From Isochrysis galbana (Eukaryota; Haptophyta; Isochrysidales; Isochrysidaceae): 64,000 nt of DNA. Shown one piece after another: positions 1 to 9,939 of this stretch. The stretch covers positions 1,646,793-1,710,792 of the forward strand of contig CM030932.1 of the NCBI GenBank assembly GCA_018136815.1. Reading direction: 5' to 3'. Each line of letters starts with the position of its first letter. Positions within the stretch are counted from its first letter, which is position 1. The notes under the pieces are model-generated. The model saw only the letters and a list, made by a program, of their open reading frames with translations. It had not been told where the DNA came from and did no database searches. The position numbers were made by a program, and so were the translations under genes.

Positions 1-310
1 GGATGTGACCATGGTCAAGGTCGTGTTGGAAACCAAACAGGTCACGCATGACTCGTGTGGAGTATAGTATAGAATGGATGAGCATTGCTCGAGGACAAGG
101 ACATTCGGGACCTCAAAACACTCCCATTTGTCACTTAGGAGGAGCTTGACCATTGCAATCCCTACAGCTCGTGCAACTACAGGGCCTGCGGCCGTGTCGA
201 TGCCGATGTTGGGCGATGCATTTGTGACTTTCCACAAATAGTTGGGAGAGTCAACGACCCAAAATGTGGCCATGGAGTCAACGAGAGCTTGTTGTTGTGC
301 CGAGGACGGG
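1..310 (-). pseudogene. Copia-like protease-region remnant, runs off window edge
   Basis: On the minus strand one frame is open from about 310 to the window start. It reads LVDSMATFWVVDSPN, followed by a hydrophobic stretch and VPNVLVLEQCSSILY. This resembles the aspartic-protease region of Ty1/copia polyproteins, where a V-D-S-G-A-T-x-H motif is followed by a stretch ending near 'VP-x-L-x-x-N-L-x-S'. The catalytic D-S-G triplet reads D-S-M, so the protease would be inactive. The assignment rests on motif resemblance only; it could be another protein with similar spacing. Confidence 0.35.
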
Positions 311-564
311 CATACCCCCACCCCCTTCTGGACGGCACAAGACGCATACCCAAAAGTACGCATAGTAGCTGCCCTCCCAGCCATGTCCGCTCCGTCGTCG
401 CGCTCGCCCTCGCCCAAGCCCGTCCTCCCGCCTTTCTCTGCTGAGGAGGTGGTCCAGCCCGTCATTGGCCACCCCCCAACTTCCGCCGCGCCTCTCGCCG
501 CTTCCCTTCCGTCCCCTCTGTTCCCATCTGAGGTAGTGGTAACCTCGGATCCGTCAGAGTCCGC

Positions 565-800
565 GCGGGGCATTCTTGCGGCACAGAAATTTCCCCGCGC
601 GCTCTTACTTTGTTACTGCTAGTTTCGCGTGCGTTTGTGTGAATGTGCGTGCGCGTGGATGTGGTAAGAATCTTATCCGGCGATATACGATTGGCGATGC
701 GATCGGCGATGGCGCTCTGCCTCGCCCAAGCTGCGGTGGTTGCCTCATGGGCACCACCGCAATACAGAGACCTCAATGTAAATTATAAAGAGGTTAGAAT
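565..800 (+). repeat. Repeat family R4 (hairpin repeat), copy 1
   Basis: This interspersed repeat has two palindromes. One is near 573-610, with GCGCGGGG at one end and CCCCGCGC at the other. The second is near 733-765, where GCGGTGGTTGCC and GGGCACCACCGC can pair around TCAT. The middle carries the phrase GTGTGAATGTGCGTGCG. Other copies lie near 10547-10745, 38695-38935 and 47997-48240 (reverse), with partial copies at 16505-16565 and 17848-17885. No coding capacity is evident. Confidence 0.6.
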
Positions 801-1156
801 GAGCATCCATGATGCATGATATGGACGTATCCACAATATGGTGGAAATCCCGCGACCACAATCATCACGCGGATCAGTCAACCAGCAGGCCTGCCCAACC
901 TCAGCAAGACGTCGCGTCAATACCTTGGCCGGCCGGACTCTTATGCTTATGCTTATGCGGGAGTAGAGCGCGCTTTCTCGAAGGTCGAATGCTGGCATGC
1001 TACATGACGATCTATAAAGAGTAAAGAGTGCACAATCTGATACGACGTTGGAACACGTGTTACTTGTGGGCGCGAATTGCGAGTAGTAGTGTACGTAGAC
1101 CGCGTCTTTGTTTTTGTGCGGTCTCTGCGGTGCAAACACCGCGGCATTATTAGCCT
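801..1156. other. Gene-free stretch
   Basis: No coding region recognised. It begins with a short GAGCATCCATGATGCATGA block that recurs near 17950 and 30000. The remaining ORFs are short and overlapping on both strands, with no family resemblance. Confidence 0.4.
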
Positions 1157-1330
1157 ACTATTAGTAGCTACTATCTTTATCTTGAATAGTGACTAGATAG
1201 TTCTAGATCGTTCACAATTGCTATCTTGATAGATAAAGGTAACACCCCAGCTTTATCTTGATAGATATATAGCTGAAAAGTCGGGTAGATAGGTAGATGT
1301 AGATATCTAGATAGCTAGCTATCCTATTCC
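1157..1330. repeat. Word island: TATCTTGATAGATA variants
   Basis: This patch is made of near-repeats of CTATCTTGATAGATA, in direct and inverted form and separated by a few bases, and it ends in GATATCTAGATAGCTAGC. It is one of the self-similar islands scattered through the window. It is not a clean tandem repeat, because unit length and spacing drift. Confidence 0.6.
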
Positions 1331-2745
1331 AATCCTTTAACATATAGGGAAACGCAAACGAGCGTTCGGAGCCTAAGCAAAACGTACCACCGACACTACC
1401 AAGATACCCAAGACCTTCCGCCGGGAACTCCTACAATGACAATCTGGTCACCTAATGACACAGGAGACAGGAGGAAGCAGGAACCGAACTGCTAGGGGTT
1501 GGGGCTGGAGCACCCCGCCCAACCTTGACATCCCCCATAACCTGAGCCCCTATGTAGTGCACAAGGGGAGCGGCCGCAAGGCAGGGGGAGGGGAGAAAGA
1601 GATCGGGGGGAGAGGGCGTGGCTACGCGGTAGAATCCCAACGCCACGGGCTAGGCGAGAATATTAAAAACATTATTCATTTAATTTATTACTAGAAAAAG
1701 GATCTTCGGATTTTCAGGCTAGCGTTGAGTGAGTGCTAGAGAAGGAGGTTAGGGGTTATGTCAACAAGATATTCGGGACAGGACACGCAGGAGTCTTGCG
1801 GCTGTTAGCGATTGGTGTCTCGCTAGCTATTGCATGCGACGCTTTAAAGGGAGCTGAGAGATCAACATGCGATATTTATACTGATGGTTGTATAATTGAC
1901 ATTGATCAGTTTGTGCAGTCGTTTGCCCCAACACTCTAGATGCTGTCGCGATTTGCAGAGCCTCGTACCTTACCGCCCAGAGCACACATTCAATGAAAGC
2001 CACTGCCTGGGGAGTTCGGCGAATAAATTTGCCGCGTTTTGAGGAGGGACTGTGGGAATCACGAGTGCACCGATGTCGTTTGGCAAAGATGAAGCAAGAA
2101 GCCTCCATGGAGAGGGCTGAGGCACGGCAGCACTGACAGCATTAAGGGCTTTCTCTAACCCCTCCTGTAGCGAATGCATCGAGCAGAAGGCCGCAATGCT
2201 AATTTCTCCTGGTCGCGCCTCATGGGCTGCAAAAGCCTCGTTCACAGCTGGGTGAACAGGTGCGCCCTCTGGCTTCTTTGGCGTAGCCTGATCACCGAGA
2301 TTAGCGAACATCACAGCCGGCTCAAAGACGGGCCATGTGATACTTGGCCCAGGCGGCCACAAGTAGGATGACGTTGGAGTGTCCCACAGCGCGAGCATTG
2401 CGACTAGACGAACGACCTGAAACAGCGCGATGGTCCACGGATGTGGGAGGGGAAACCCCTGGCCTCCCTCTGACTGTCGGAGTTCTCTTGTTGTGGGAGC
2501 ACTCTATAACCTTAGTGGTGCTGGACCGTTCCGTAAATAAATAACCTTAGTGCTTCTACGCTTCTAAGTGCTACTGGACTGCGGGACCGTGCCCTCACGG
2601 ATAATGGATAAAGATACCTGGCTTTGTACGACCGGTCCTACAATAGAGGACGGACTTCGGTACTTCAAAAAAAACTCTTAATAATTATCATGGATACATC
2701 CATCTCCATCTCATGATCTCATGCATCGTGGATGCCCATTCTATA
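1331..2745. other. Gene-poor stretch with weak ORF remnant
   Basis: Nothing is recognised with confidence. The minus-strand ORF at 1970-2398 (142 codons) has a protein-like composition in its upstream half (for example HPAVNEAFAAHEARPGEIS) but no family I know, and it may be a decayed transposon fragment. The end (about 2690-2740) carries the ATGGATACATCCATCTC block shared with the copia-end family R9. Confidence 0.3.
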
Positions 2746-2746
2746 G

Positions 2747-2945
2747 TCTATAGGGCGGTCAAACAGTTTTTTATTAGGGATGAAAAATGACCATAGCAGA
2801 AAAGAGGAAATTTGAAGATTTCTTCAGGAGAAAGTTCCCAATACACCCAACTAGCACATATCCGGGGCCCCTTAGGACCCGGACCCCCCCCTTGGGCCCC
2901 CACAACCCACAACAAAACCAAAACGTAATCAAAAAAATATAACTG
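2747..2945 (+). repeat. Repeat family R5, TAGGGCGGTCAAACAG terminus, copy 1
   Basis: The copy starts with AGGGCGGTCAAACAG and continues with AAAAATGACCAT, a GAGGAAATTTGA block, AGAAAGTTCCCAATACACCC and a GGACCCGGACCCCCC stretch. The same order of blocks recurs at 9980-10090 and 16946-17107. Only the terminus recurs at 54505 and 60718. The constant first 15 bases suggest a transposon end. Confidence 0.6.
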
Positions 2946-2989
2946 ACAAAAGACGCTAAAATCGCAAAAGCTTAAAAAGCCCAACTTCG

Positions 2990-3440
2990 AACCGATGCCG
3001 GGCGCGCTGCGTGGCCGTTTTCGACGATCCATTCGGATGGGGGGGGGCCACCAGCCACCAGATACCAAATACGGAGGACCTACCCGGGCCTCATCGCTCA
3101 TCGGCTCCCGCCGGAGCTGGAGCCCTCCGAAGCAGCCCTGCCTCCTCTCCCCGCTCACAGGGCTCCTTCTCCTTCTCCCCCTCATTGGAGGGGCTAGGGG
3201 CTCTGCCTCCCCCTCTCCAGCAGGTGTTGCCTTTGGAGAAGCCATGGAAGGTCTTCAGTCTTCTTCTTCTTCCTTGGCATGCTCGATCTCGGAGAGGGAG
3301 GGGGCGAGGAGGGGGGAGAGGAGAGAGGGGTGGGCGCGAGCGAGCGAGCGAGCGGGGCCGTGGGTCGTGTGAGGAAGTTGAGCCGGCGTACGTACCTGGG
3401 CCTGGGGGGGGGGCTCGGAAATCCTAAGGAACCACCTTAA
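2990..3440. other. GC/GA-rich low-complexity stretch
   Basis: ORFs on both strands are compositional artefacts (CTCC and GCGAGCGAGCGA runs). No gene is recognised. Confidence 0.4.
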
Positions 3441-3452
3441 AAAAAGCTCAAC

Positions 3453-3552
3453 CCTGGATGGGAAATACAGAGCCGGGCAACAGAAATACAGAAAATACAG
3501 TATGTATTTGGCCTCCGGCCAAATACAGGCCAAATACAGATACCGGTGGGGG
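3453..3552 (+). repeat. AAATAC word island, probable hAT terminus
   Basis: The patch opens with CTGGATGGGAAATACAG and is packed with AAATACAG, GTATTTGG and CCAAATAC, including the palindrome GTATTTGGCCTCCGGCCAAATAC in two overlapping halves. The opening matches CCTAGATGGGAAATAC at the other AAATAC islands (21281, 27255 and, in reverse, 7893). I interpret it as the subterminal motif array of a hAT-type element. Confidence 0.5.
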
Positions 3553-3559
3553 GATATGG

Positions 3560-4060
3560 ATATGGATATATACTACTACATATAATATACTCTTCTATAT
3601 ATATATATATATATATATGCTAATATATCTAGTTCTAGCTATTCTACCATAGAGAAGGCCGTAGGGGTCTAGGGGTCTAGGTACGTCGTCGCTTCTCGCA
3701 CGCTCGCTCGCTCATTCGCTCATCCCCCCCCCCCTCCTTCCCTCCCTGCCTCCCTCCCTCCTCCCTCCCTCCCGCTCCTTCGCTCGCTCTCGCTCCTTCG
3801 CTCCTTTCCTCCCCTTGTCCCCCCCTTCCTCCCTCTCTCTCCTCCCTCGCTCGCTCGCTTGCCCTTCCCCCCCTCGCCTCCCCCTCCCCCTCCCTCTCCC
3901 TCTCATCCGTCATCCGTACCTCGTACCTTTGTACCTCCCTCCCTTCTCCCTCCCTCTCTCCCTCCCTCTCTCTCTCTCTCTCTCTCGCTCGCTCGCTCCC
4001 TCCCTCCCTCCCTCCCTCCCTCCCTCCCTCCCTCCCTCCCTCCCTCCACCTCCACTCCCT
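3560..4060. repeat. AT dinucleotide run followed by pyrimidine-rich (CCCT)n tract
   Basis: A TATATATA run lies near 3590-3620. It is followed by about 350 bases of C/T-rich DNA on the plus strand, with CTCGCTCG runs and an uninterrupted CCCT repeat near 3990-4045. Long Ser/Pro- or Arg/Glu-rich ORFs here are artefacts of the composition. Confidence 0.8.
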
Positions 4061-4745
4061 CCATCCTTCATTCCCCCTCCGCTCCGCTCCCTCCCACATA
4101 CATGCCCCGCCCTACTGCCACTGACAACCCCAATCCCACCCGTGCCTCGCGGTCCATGCTGGCCACGGCTAGGGCCTTGGACTCCGGTCCTAGCACTAAC
4201 TCGTCGGACGAGGAATCCATTCCCTCCCCAAACAATAAAAAAAATTTCCAACTGGGAAGGTGCTGGTCCGAAGTTTTTTCTTCAGTGAAGGTGCAGGTGA
4301 AAGTGAGAGTGCAGGAACTGCAGGTGCAGGTGAAGACACGGTGAACGGGGCGCGCTGGGCGGCCAGTAGCCCGCCAAGGTGGCTGTTGATCGTGCTCGCG
4401 TGGGATTGCAAGTTGAGAGCCAAAATTGATCAAGTGGTGGGGCACACCACCCATGTTATCGGAAAAAATAAGCAGGCACCTGCACTGCACGCACACTCCT
4501 TCACTCCAACTGCGGCATCGACGCCACATACAGCTGCGGAGCCCGCGCGCGCACATCAAATCCCGCGCGCACACACCCGTTCTATTCAATACAAGATCCT
4601 CAAGCTGATTCATTCACTTATGCGGACATGGGAAGCGCAGCAGCGGAAGTGCAGCAGCAACACAACAGCCCCGCGCTGAACACATGAAGCCAGCGGGGGG
4701 CCCATTTTCAGAGGCTGGGCACGTTGTTGTCGCTGTCGCTCGAAC
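4061..4745. other. Gene-free stretch
   Basis: No convincing gene. Some G-rich degenerate repetition (GTGCAGGTGAAAGTG-like words, about 4290-4345) is present. It may hold upstream exons of the ORF that follows, but none can be placed. Confidence 0.3.
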
Positions 4746-5153
4746 ATGCTCCCTCCGCTATTTCACCCTGCTGCGTTTCCTCGTGCTGTTCGTCCGTCTC
4801 GACTCCGGCTGATTCCAGACGCGTGCGCTCCCTTCAAGGCCCTTGTTGAAGAAAAGGAGCGCATCATCCAGGAAAAGGAAGACCTTTTGAAGAAGGAACG
4901 CGATGTGGTCGCGAGCCTACAACGCGAGATCGCCGCTCGTGCAAGTACTCCACCAGCAGAGGTCTCGGCCTTGCGCACTCCTGCTGGCTCAGCCTTCATT
5001 GAGCTCGTGGCGCAGCTCGCTCTGCAAGGTGTGCCGAACGTCAAGCAGCACGCCGCCCGCCGAGTGCGGGCGGCCGGTCTCGCCAATGACGAGTTGTTCG
5101 TGGAGGCGGTGAAGAACGCATGGACTCCCCTGGAAGAGGTCCCCGACCTGTAG
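4746..5153 (+). CDS. Hypothetical coiled-coil protein, probable last exon
   Basis: The plausible coding part starts after an acceptor-like TTCCAG near 4818 and runs to the stop at 5153. It is a heptad-like coiled coil rich in E, K and R (EEKERIIQEKEDLLKKERD) followed by a compact helical region ending in NAWTPLEEVPDL. I do not recognise the family. The ATG at 4746 opens the same frame, but the leader it adds looks untranslated. The next ORF downstream lies on the opposite strand (convergent, about 180 bp away). It could be a host gene exon or a transposon-borne ORF. Confidence 0.35.
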   Translation: MLPPLFHPAAFPRAVRPSRLRLIPDACAPFKALVEEKERIIQEKEDLLKKERDVVASLQREIAARASTPPAEVSALRTPAGSAFIELVAQLALQGVPNVKQHAARRVRAAGLANDELFVEAVKNAWTPLEEVPDL

Positions 5154-5332
5154 CCGCGAAGCCCCCGGAAGAAGTCCTCAACCATAGCCGTAAAGCCTCT
5201 GGGAGAAGCACCCCGTGAACATGGTTGTGTGCTTGTGCGCAAGTCATTGGGAATTTTAATATACCATAATATGATAAAGGCAACTGAGCTAATAGTCAGT
5301 ATAGAAACTGAGGCAAACGCCACCTGACACAC

Positions 5333-6590
5333 TTAACGGCCGTAACGCACACATGCACACGCCTTGAAGGCAGGAACGAGAACGTCTTCGACGTACTTCA
5401 GAGGCAGCTTCACTGCATCGCACTTGTCGTACGAAGAACAACTGGGCGGGTCAAAGGTGACAGGAGTGTCCACGCGGTGGGGCACGAAATTCTTGAATGG
5501 CTGTTGTTCTGATGTCCAGTTGCGCATGTACTCACTTTGGGGCGGAAGGGCTGTGGCTGAGGCCTTCGTCCTTCTGCGCCAGTTCTTCACAAAGTTGGGG
5601 TCTGACCACCACTTCTTGTAAACGACGACCTTCTTGCTCCGGGGCCACCGCGGCGACTTCCCCGACTTTTCGAACCAACACACTTCTGCCACTTTGTTTG
5701 CAACGTCCACGGCAGAGACGTACACCAGGGCCGCAGGAAAGGTCTGATCCGGGTAGTCCGTTGAGGGCTCCAAGTTGATGAAGGCTAGCGATTGAAGATC
5801 GGGAACGAATGAGTGCTCCGGCGGCATCAGCAAAGGCAATGCTGGCGGCGCAACGGCGCCGATCCCATAGAAGTCGGCACCAGCATAATCACGTGCTTCG
5901 GTGCTTGTGTTGCCGTCCCGTCGCGGGCCACCCTCTTCACTAGTCAACTCGGAATCTTCGTCCCGATCTTCATCTTCATCTTCATCATCTTGATCTTCAT
6001 CATCTTCATCTTCATCATCTTCATCTTCATCATCTCCATCTTCATCTGACGAGTCCGTCGCGCGCCGTTTCCCGCGCGTTCGAGGGACCCTAGATCCAGA
6101 CGTGGAAAACTCCGCGGCACTAGCAGCACCACTCCGCCGTGGCGCACTTTCTTCGGGCCGGCGACCACCCCTGGCAGGCCGCCCACGACGCTCTGCTGCA
6201 GGAAGGTGCGTGTCGGGGATCTCGTCAGGCATGGGATAGTTGCTGTTAACTTCGCTGAGGGCGCGGAGTGTGTCGACTGTGAGAATAGAGGACGTGGCGT
6301 CGAATTTCACGTTGAAAACGATCATGGAAGCGCGAGAAATGCAGGCCTTCTTCAGCTTGGTTAGTTCTGCCACCTTCCTGCTCCTTCGTGAGGGCGAATG
6401 AGCCCCAGAGGCCCCCAGCAGGCGAGAAGGACGTCTGCGAGTAGTGAGTGCAGTATGCGGTGAGGTCCGTCGTTGTGGGGCATGCATTGGCCGCCAAATT
6501 CTCCACCTTCCACAAGTCCACGCCACCTGACTGGTGAGCGGCGATAACGAAGTCTCCCGGGAAGACGCGAGAGTGCCGGTAGGTGCTCGG
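5333..6590 (-). pseudogene. Unrecognised ORF with acidic tract, frameshifted
   Basis: Two minus-strand frames look coding and run into each other. From about 6590 to 6375 one frame reads VFPGDFVIAAHQSGGVDLWKV and continues protein-like. From about 6375 to 5333 the neighbouring frame takes over (ELTKLKKACISRASMIVFNV), continues through a basic/acidic region and ends in CACVRYGR. The change of frame near 6375 has no room for an intron, so a small indel is likely. An Asp/Glu run at about 5963-6046 comes from a GAT/ATC repeat. The upstream end abuts the truncated hAT ORF on the other strand. No family is recognised; the context suggests a transposon ORF. Confidence 0.35.
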
Positions 6591-7500
6591 CGGTGACGAT
6601 GAGGTATTGGATGCCAACATAGGGGAGGAAGTGAAGAAGATTGTGCTCGATGAGGAGAAATTTTGGAAGCCAATGGCCCTGATCCTCCACGTTTCAATGC
6701 CGGTTGTCAAGCTCCTTCGCCTCCTAGACAGCAATAGATATTGCATAGGTAAGGTTTACGACCGTATGTTCATGATTCAACAACGTCTCAATCAGCTGAA
6801 AGCCAAAGTGGATTGGCTCAGATCTTTGTGTGACATTCACGATAGGCGGTGGGAGTATTTGCATTCGCCTTTCCACGCTGCTGCTTATGGCTTGGACCCT
6901 GAGTTCATGGAGACTGCAGGTGATCTTGATGAGGCTACGATGGAGGGGTTGCGTGCCGTTTTTGATAGGTTTGCTCTTCGTGATGCAATTCTTGCCTCTA
7001 GTGATCCACAAGTGGCATGGAAGGAGCTCACTATTGAGCATGAGTCGGTTGTCCGCCGTGTCGCACAGTTGGAACGAGAATTTTCCATCTTCCAGAATGG
7101 GGAGGGGGCCTTCAGCCGGGCGTCAGCACGTCAGAACGCGCGCGAGATGGAGCCGTCACGCTGGTGGACCATGTACGGACAGCATGTCCCCATGCTGGCC
7201 AATGTAGCCCAGCAAGTCCTCGCACAACCAGCGGCTGCTTCCGCGGCTGAACGCAATTGGTCAATATACGGCCAAATACACAGCTTAAACCGCGCCAGGA
7301 TGAGCCATCGGACGGCAGACAAGCTGGTATACTGCCATGAGACGATGCATCTACAGGAACGGATGCAAAGCGCAGGGTGGTCCCCAGATGTGGTCAAGTG
7401 GGAGAGTGATGAGGATAGTGATAGTGATGATGATGATTGGATTGGTGATGAACGTGAGGGATGTCCTAGTGAGGAAGTTATTGCGAAGCTTATTGCTTGA
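6590..7500 (+). pseudogene. hAT transposase, C-terminal half (5' truncated)
   Basis: About 300 codons matching the C-terminal part of hAT-superfamily transposases. Early on it has FWKPMALILHVSMPVVKLLRLLD and GKVYDRM, typical of the region before the dimerisation domain. Later it has the dimerisation signature WWTMYGQHVPML and AASAAERNWSIYGQIHS. The end is acidic (SDSDDDDWIGDE). The BED zinc finger and first catalytic residues are missing, and DNA upstream of about 6590 encodes an unrelated ORF on the opposite strand, so the element is broken at its 5' side. An AAATAC island (7793-7893) lies downstream and probably marks its 3' terminus. A near-identical C-terminus occurs at 21522-21830 on the minus strand. 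Confidence 0.8.
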
Positions 7501-7599
7501 ATTTCGAACTTCAATTTGTTTGTTGGCCTTGGCCGTAGCCTTGATTTTGATTACGTAAATGTAAACGTAATCGCATCTGAGATTAAATGTTGTTTGATA

Positions 7600-7792
7600 G
7601 CAGATTCTCATACATTATACTGATAAGAAGAACTGAGAGCCCTCTCCCCCCCCCCAACCCCCACCCTCACCTCCCACTCCCACCCGCCTCTCCGCCTGCC
7701 ACCTGCCACTGCCGCAGCCCCGCGCCTGCGGCCGGCCCTGCGCTCGCTCGCTCCGCTCGCTACTCGCGCGTTGCGCGCCCTGCGGGCGCTCT
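7600..7792. other. C-rich / GCTCGCTC low-complexity spacer
   Basis: Lies between the hAT stop and its terminal island. It is rich in CCCCACCCTCACC and GCTCGCTCCGCTCGC. No gene is seen. Confidence 0.4.
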
Positions 7793-7893
7793 GTATTTGG
7801 CGACCCGTCAATACAGGGGGCCTCCAAAATACAGTGAAATACATATGTATTTGGCCTCCGGCCAAATACGGTAAATACGTATGTCCCATCTAG
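7793..7893 (+). repeat. AAATAC island, probable 3' end of the hAT element
   Basis: Contains repeated AAATACAG/AAATACATATGTATTTGG words and the GGCCTCCGGCC palindrome centre. It ends ...AAATACGTATGTCCCATCTAGG, whose last part is the reverse complement of the CCTAGATGGGA terminus of the islands at 21281 and 27255. The order (transposase C-terminus, short spacer, island, terminus) is the same in the second hAT fragment. Confidence 0.6.
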
Positions 7894-7894
7894 G

Positions 7895-7938
7895 AGCTCA
7901 ACTTCAACTTCAACTTCAAGCTTCAAGCTTCAAGTTGA
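7895..7938. repeat. CTTCAA repeat with flanking palindrome
   Basis: Four or more ACTTCA/CTTCAAG units are bracketed by CTCAACTT and AAGTTGAG, so the block can fold on itself. It sits immediately outside the hAT terminus. Confidence 0.5.
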
Positions 7939-7954
7939 GAATGGGCGCAGTGCG

Positions 7955-8105
7955 TGTCGGAAATCTTGTTAGCTAGCATTCCTAGCCACACAGACCCACC
8001 CGAGCCATGCACCAACCATGCACACCCCCATCGCGGGGTAGGCGCTCCGTTGCCGTCGCAGGGCTAAGGTGCCTCAGCACTAAGGTTATACTAACACAAC
8101 AATAA
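7955..8105 (+). repeat. Repeat family R1, copy 1
   Basis: Phrases in order: ATCTTGTTAGCTAGCATTCC, AGCCATGCACCAACC, CATCGCGGGGTAGGCGCTCC, GTTGCCGTCG and CCTCAGCACTAAGG, ending in an ACAATAAAACTCT tail. The same order is found at 53885-54150 and 60565-60720, and partly at 28378-28460. No ORF; possibly a short retroposon or LTR piece. Confidence 0.55.
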
Positions 8106-8275
8106 AACTCTGACGAAAAGCGTCTTGTCCGCGAAGCGCCAGCCTCAAGCCTCAAGCCAGAGTAGAATCTCTAGAGATACTCGAGGGTTTTTATGGGAGT
8201 TTCACTTAGGAACACTCCGAATTGGTGCCGCGGCATTGCGCCTCCCGCCGCCGCCCGCATATCCCCAACTCCAGC

Positions 8276-9243
8276 ATGCTCGCCGCCTCGCTGCTGCCAC
8301 CAGCCGTGAGGGGTCAGCCTCTACTCATGGGTGCCGGCGTCATGTTATGCCTCCTTCTACTCCTCCTCCTCACTAGCTTCCTTCATCGGATGTGCTCGAG
8401 GGGACAGGATGGTACAAGGGAGCGTCAACGCTCTCCACTGCTTGGGGATATTGAAGGTGACTGATGGCCACAAAGAGCTAAGGAGCGCTAGCAGACGCGT
8501 GGGGTGAGGCATAGGCGTATGATTACACTGAGTCCACCTTGTCACGGTCACATTGACCCCCAGGACCCTGAAGGTGCCGCAGGTGTGGGCTCGGGCACGT
8601 TACCAAATGCAGTCGTTCAAGCCGCTTCATTGGGCGATGCATCTGCAATCATTTCATGGCTGGCAGATGATCGATGCGTGATAGACGCGTGTTCTCCATT
8701 AGATGGGTGCACTGCGCTGCATGCGGCGGCACGGGCCGGCCATGTGAACCTGGTGAGGCTGCTTCTCGAGTCTGGTGCAGATGTGCTAGTGGTGGACTCT
8801 GATATGAGAACACCATTGCACCATGTTGCAGCCGCTGGCCATGGGATTTGCGTCAAGGCGCTTCTGGATGCCGGTAGCGATCCGGAAGGTGAGTCAGGCT
8901 TTTACGTGCCCAGCATCATGGGTCCACGCCCATTCATCCATGAGCTCCCAAGCCGAAAGGCTTGAACCAAGCAGCAAGTGATTGCGCTTTGCTCCAAGGC
9001 AAGGAAGCACATGGTATGCCCCCCACCCCCTTATTGCGTACACAAACTCCATGTCGATGCGCCATATGTTGACTTCTTCCAGGTGCTGACGCCGAGGGTA
9101 AAACGCCTCTGCAGCTTGCGGAGGAGAGGCGGCACATGGGCTGTTTGCGTATGATGCGGTTGTTCCAAGATCGAAAGATGGGTGAGGGGAAACGAGGTGG
9201 CCATCGGAGAGCCCCCAAGGCCTCTGAAGACGTGGAAGTCTGA
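8276..9243 (+). CDS. Membrane-anchored ankyrin-repeat protein, three exons
   Basis: Proposed exons are 8276-8456, 8583-8888 and 9083-9243 (215 residues), joined through GAAG|GTGACT...GCAG|GTGTGG and GAAG|GTGAGT...CCAG|GTGCTG; all phases agree. Exon 1 encodes a signal-anchor or signal peptide: a hydrophobic core with seven leucines (VMLCLLLLLLLTSFL) followed by basic residues. Exons 2-3 encode ankyrin repeats, with the hallmark GCTALHAAARAGHVNLVRLL, RTPLHHVAAAGHGICVKALL and GKTPLQLAEERRHMGCLRMM helices. The tail is basic. Ankyrin repeats bind protein partners; none is indicated here. The start is the first ATG directly before the hydrophobic core. Confidence 0.75.
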
Positions 9244-9249
9244 CGTTTC

Positions 9250-9935
9250 TTCCTTTCGGTAGTGGCTACTATTTTCATAACTTTGGATCACGGTTGGACG
9301 GTGGGAGTCTGGCTTGAGCTATGTCATCTTGCAAGCAACGTGCCGATGATTTCGTGTGGATGCTAGAACCTTTCTCATACCACCTTTGCAATGGCAAGTG
9401 AGTCTTCTGATGGAGTCTGCTTGAGCTTCAGCTTAGTAGGCCTGTCTGCCACTCCCAGCGGCTTCTACCACTACGCCAGCTGGTGCGGCTTCGTGAGGTT
9501 TTCAGCCTTATCCAGCTTGCCCTCCACATTGGACGTTCGCTCCTCACCGTCACCCCACGCCGGCAAGCTTACGGAAGGGGCCACAAGTAAAAGTAGATAC
9601 TGAAATCGCCTCCAACGACCCAAAGCACTCACAGAGCCGAAATGGACCGTTGCGGTATACGCAAAGTGAATTTGCTGGGCAGACCCGTGGCTCTTTTGTG
9701 TTTATGAGAGACCAAAATCAGCTTGCAGGCGCTTTGAAGGAGTGTTGACGAGCGCTAAACGCAGCATTTTGTGAGCAATGACAATGACGCTCGTATCCTA
9801 ACACGGTTATGTTACTAACACGCAGCGAGTGGTCAGCTGCACACTCTTGCTGGCTAAGCGGTGTGGCTCGACGCAGGGCCTATTCATTGCTCTCTCAATT
9901 AAAACAATTGAGCTTTTCGAATTCAATTCGTAGTA
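9250..9935. other. Gene-free stretch
   Basis: Nothing recognised beyond short ORFs; the first part is probably the 3' UTR of the ankyrin gene. Confidence 0.35.
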
Positions 9936-9939
9936 AATA

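Noticed and set aside
3677-4344. Arg/Glu-rich and Pro/Ser-rich overlapping ORFs
   Set aside because: Artefacts of the pyrimidine-rich tract and (CCCT)n repeat.
5963-6046. Asp/Glu run as a functional acidic domain
   Set aside because: It is encoded by a GAT/ATC microsatellite inside a frameshifted ORF.
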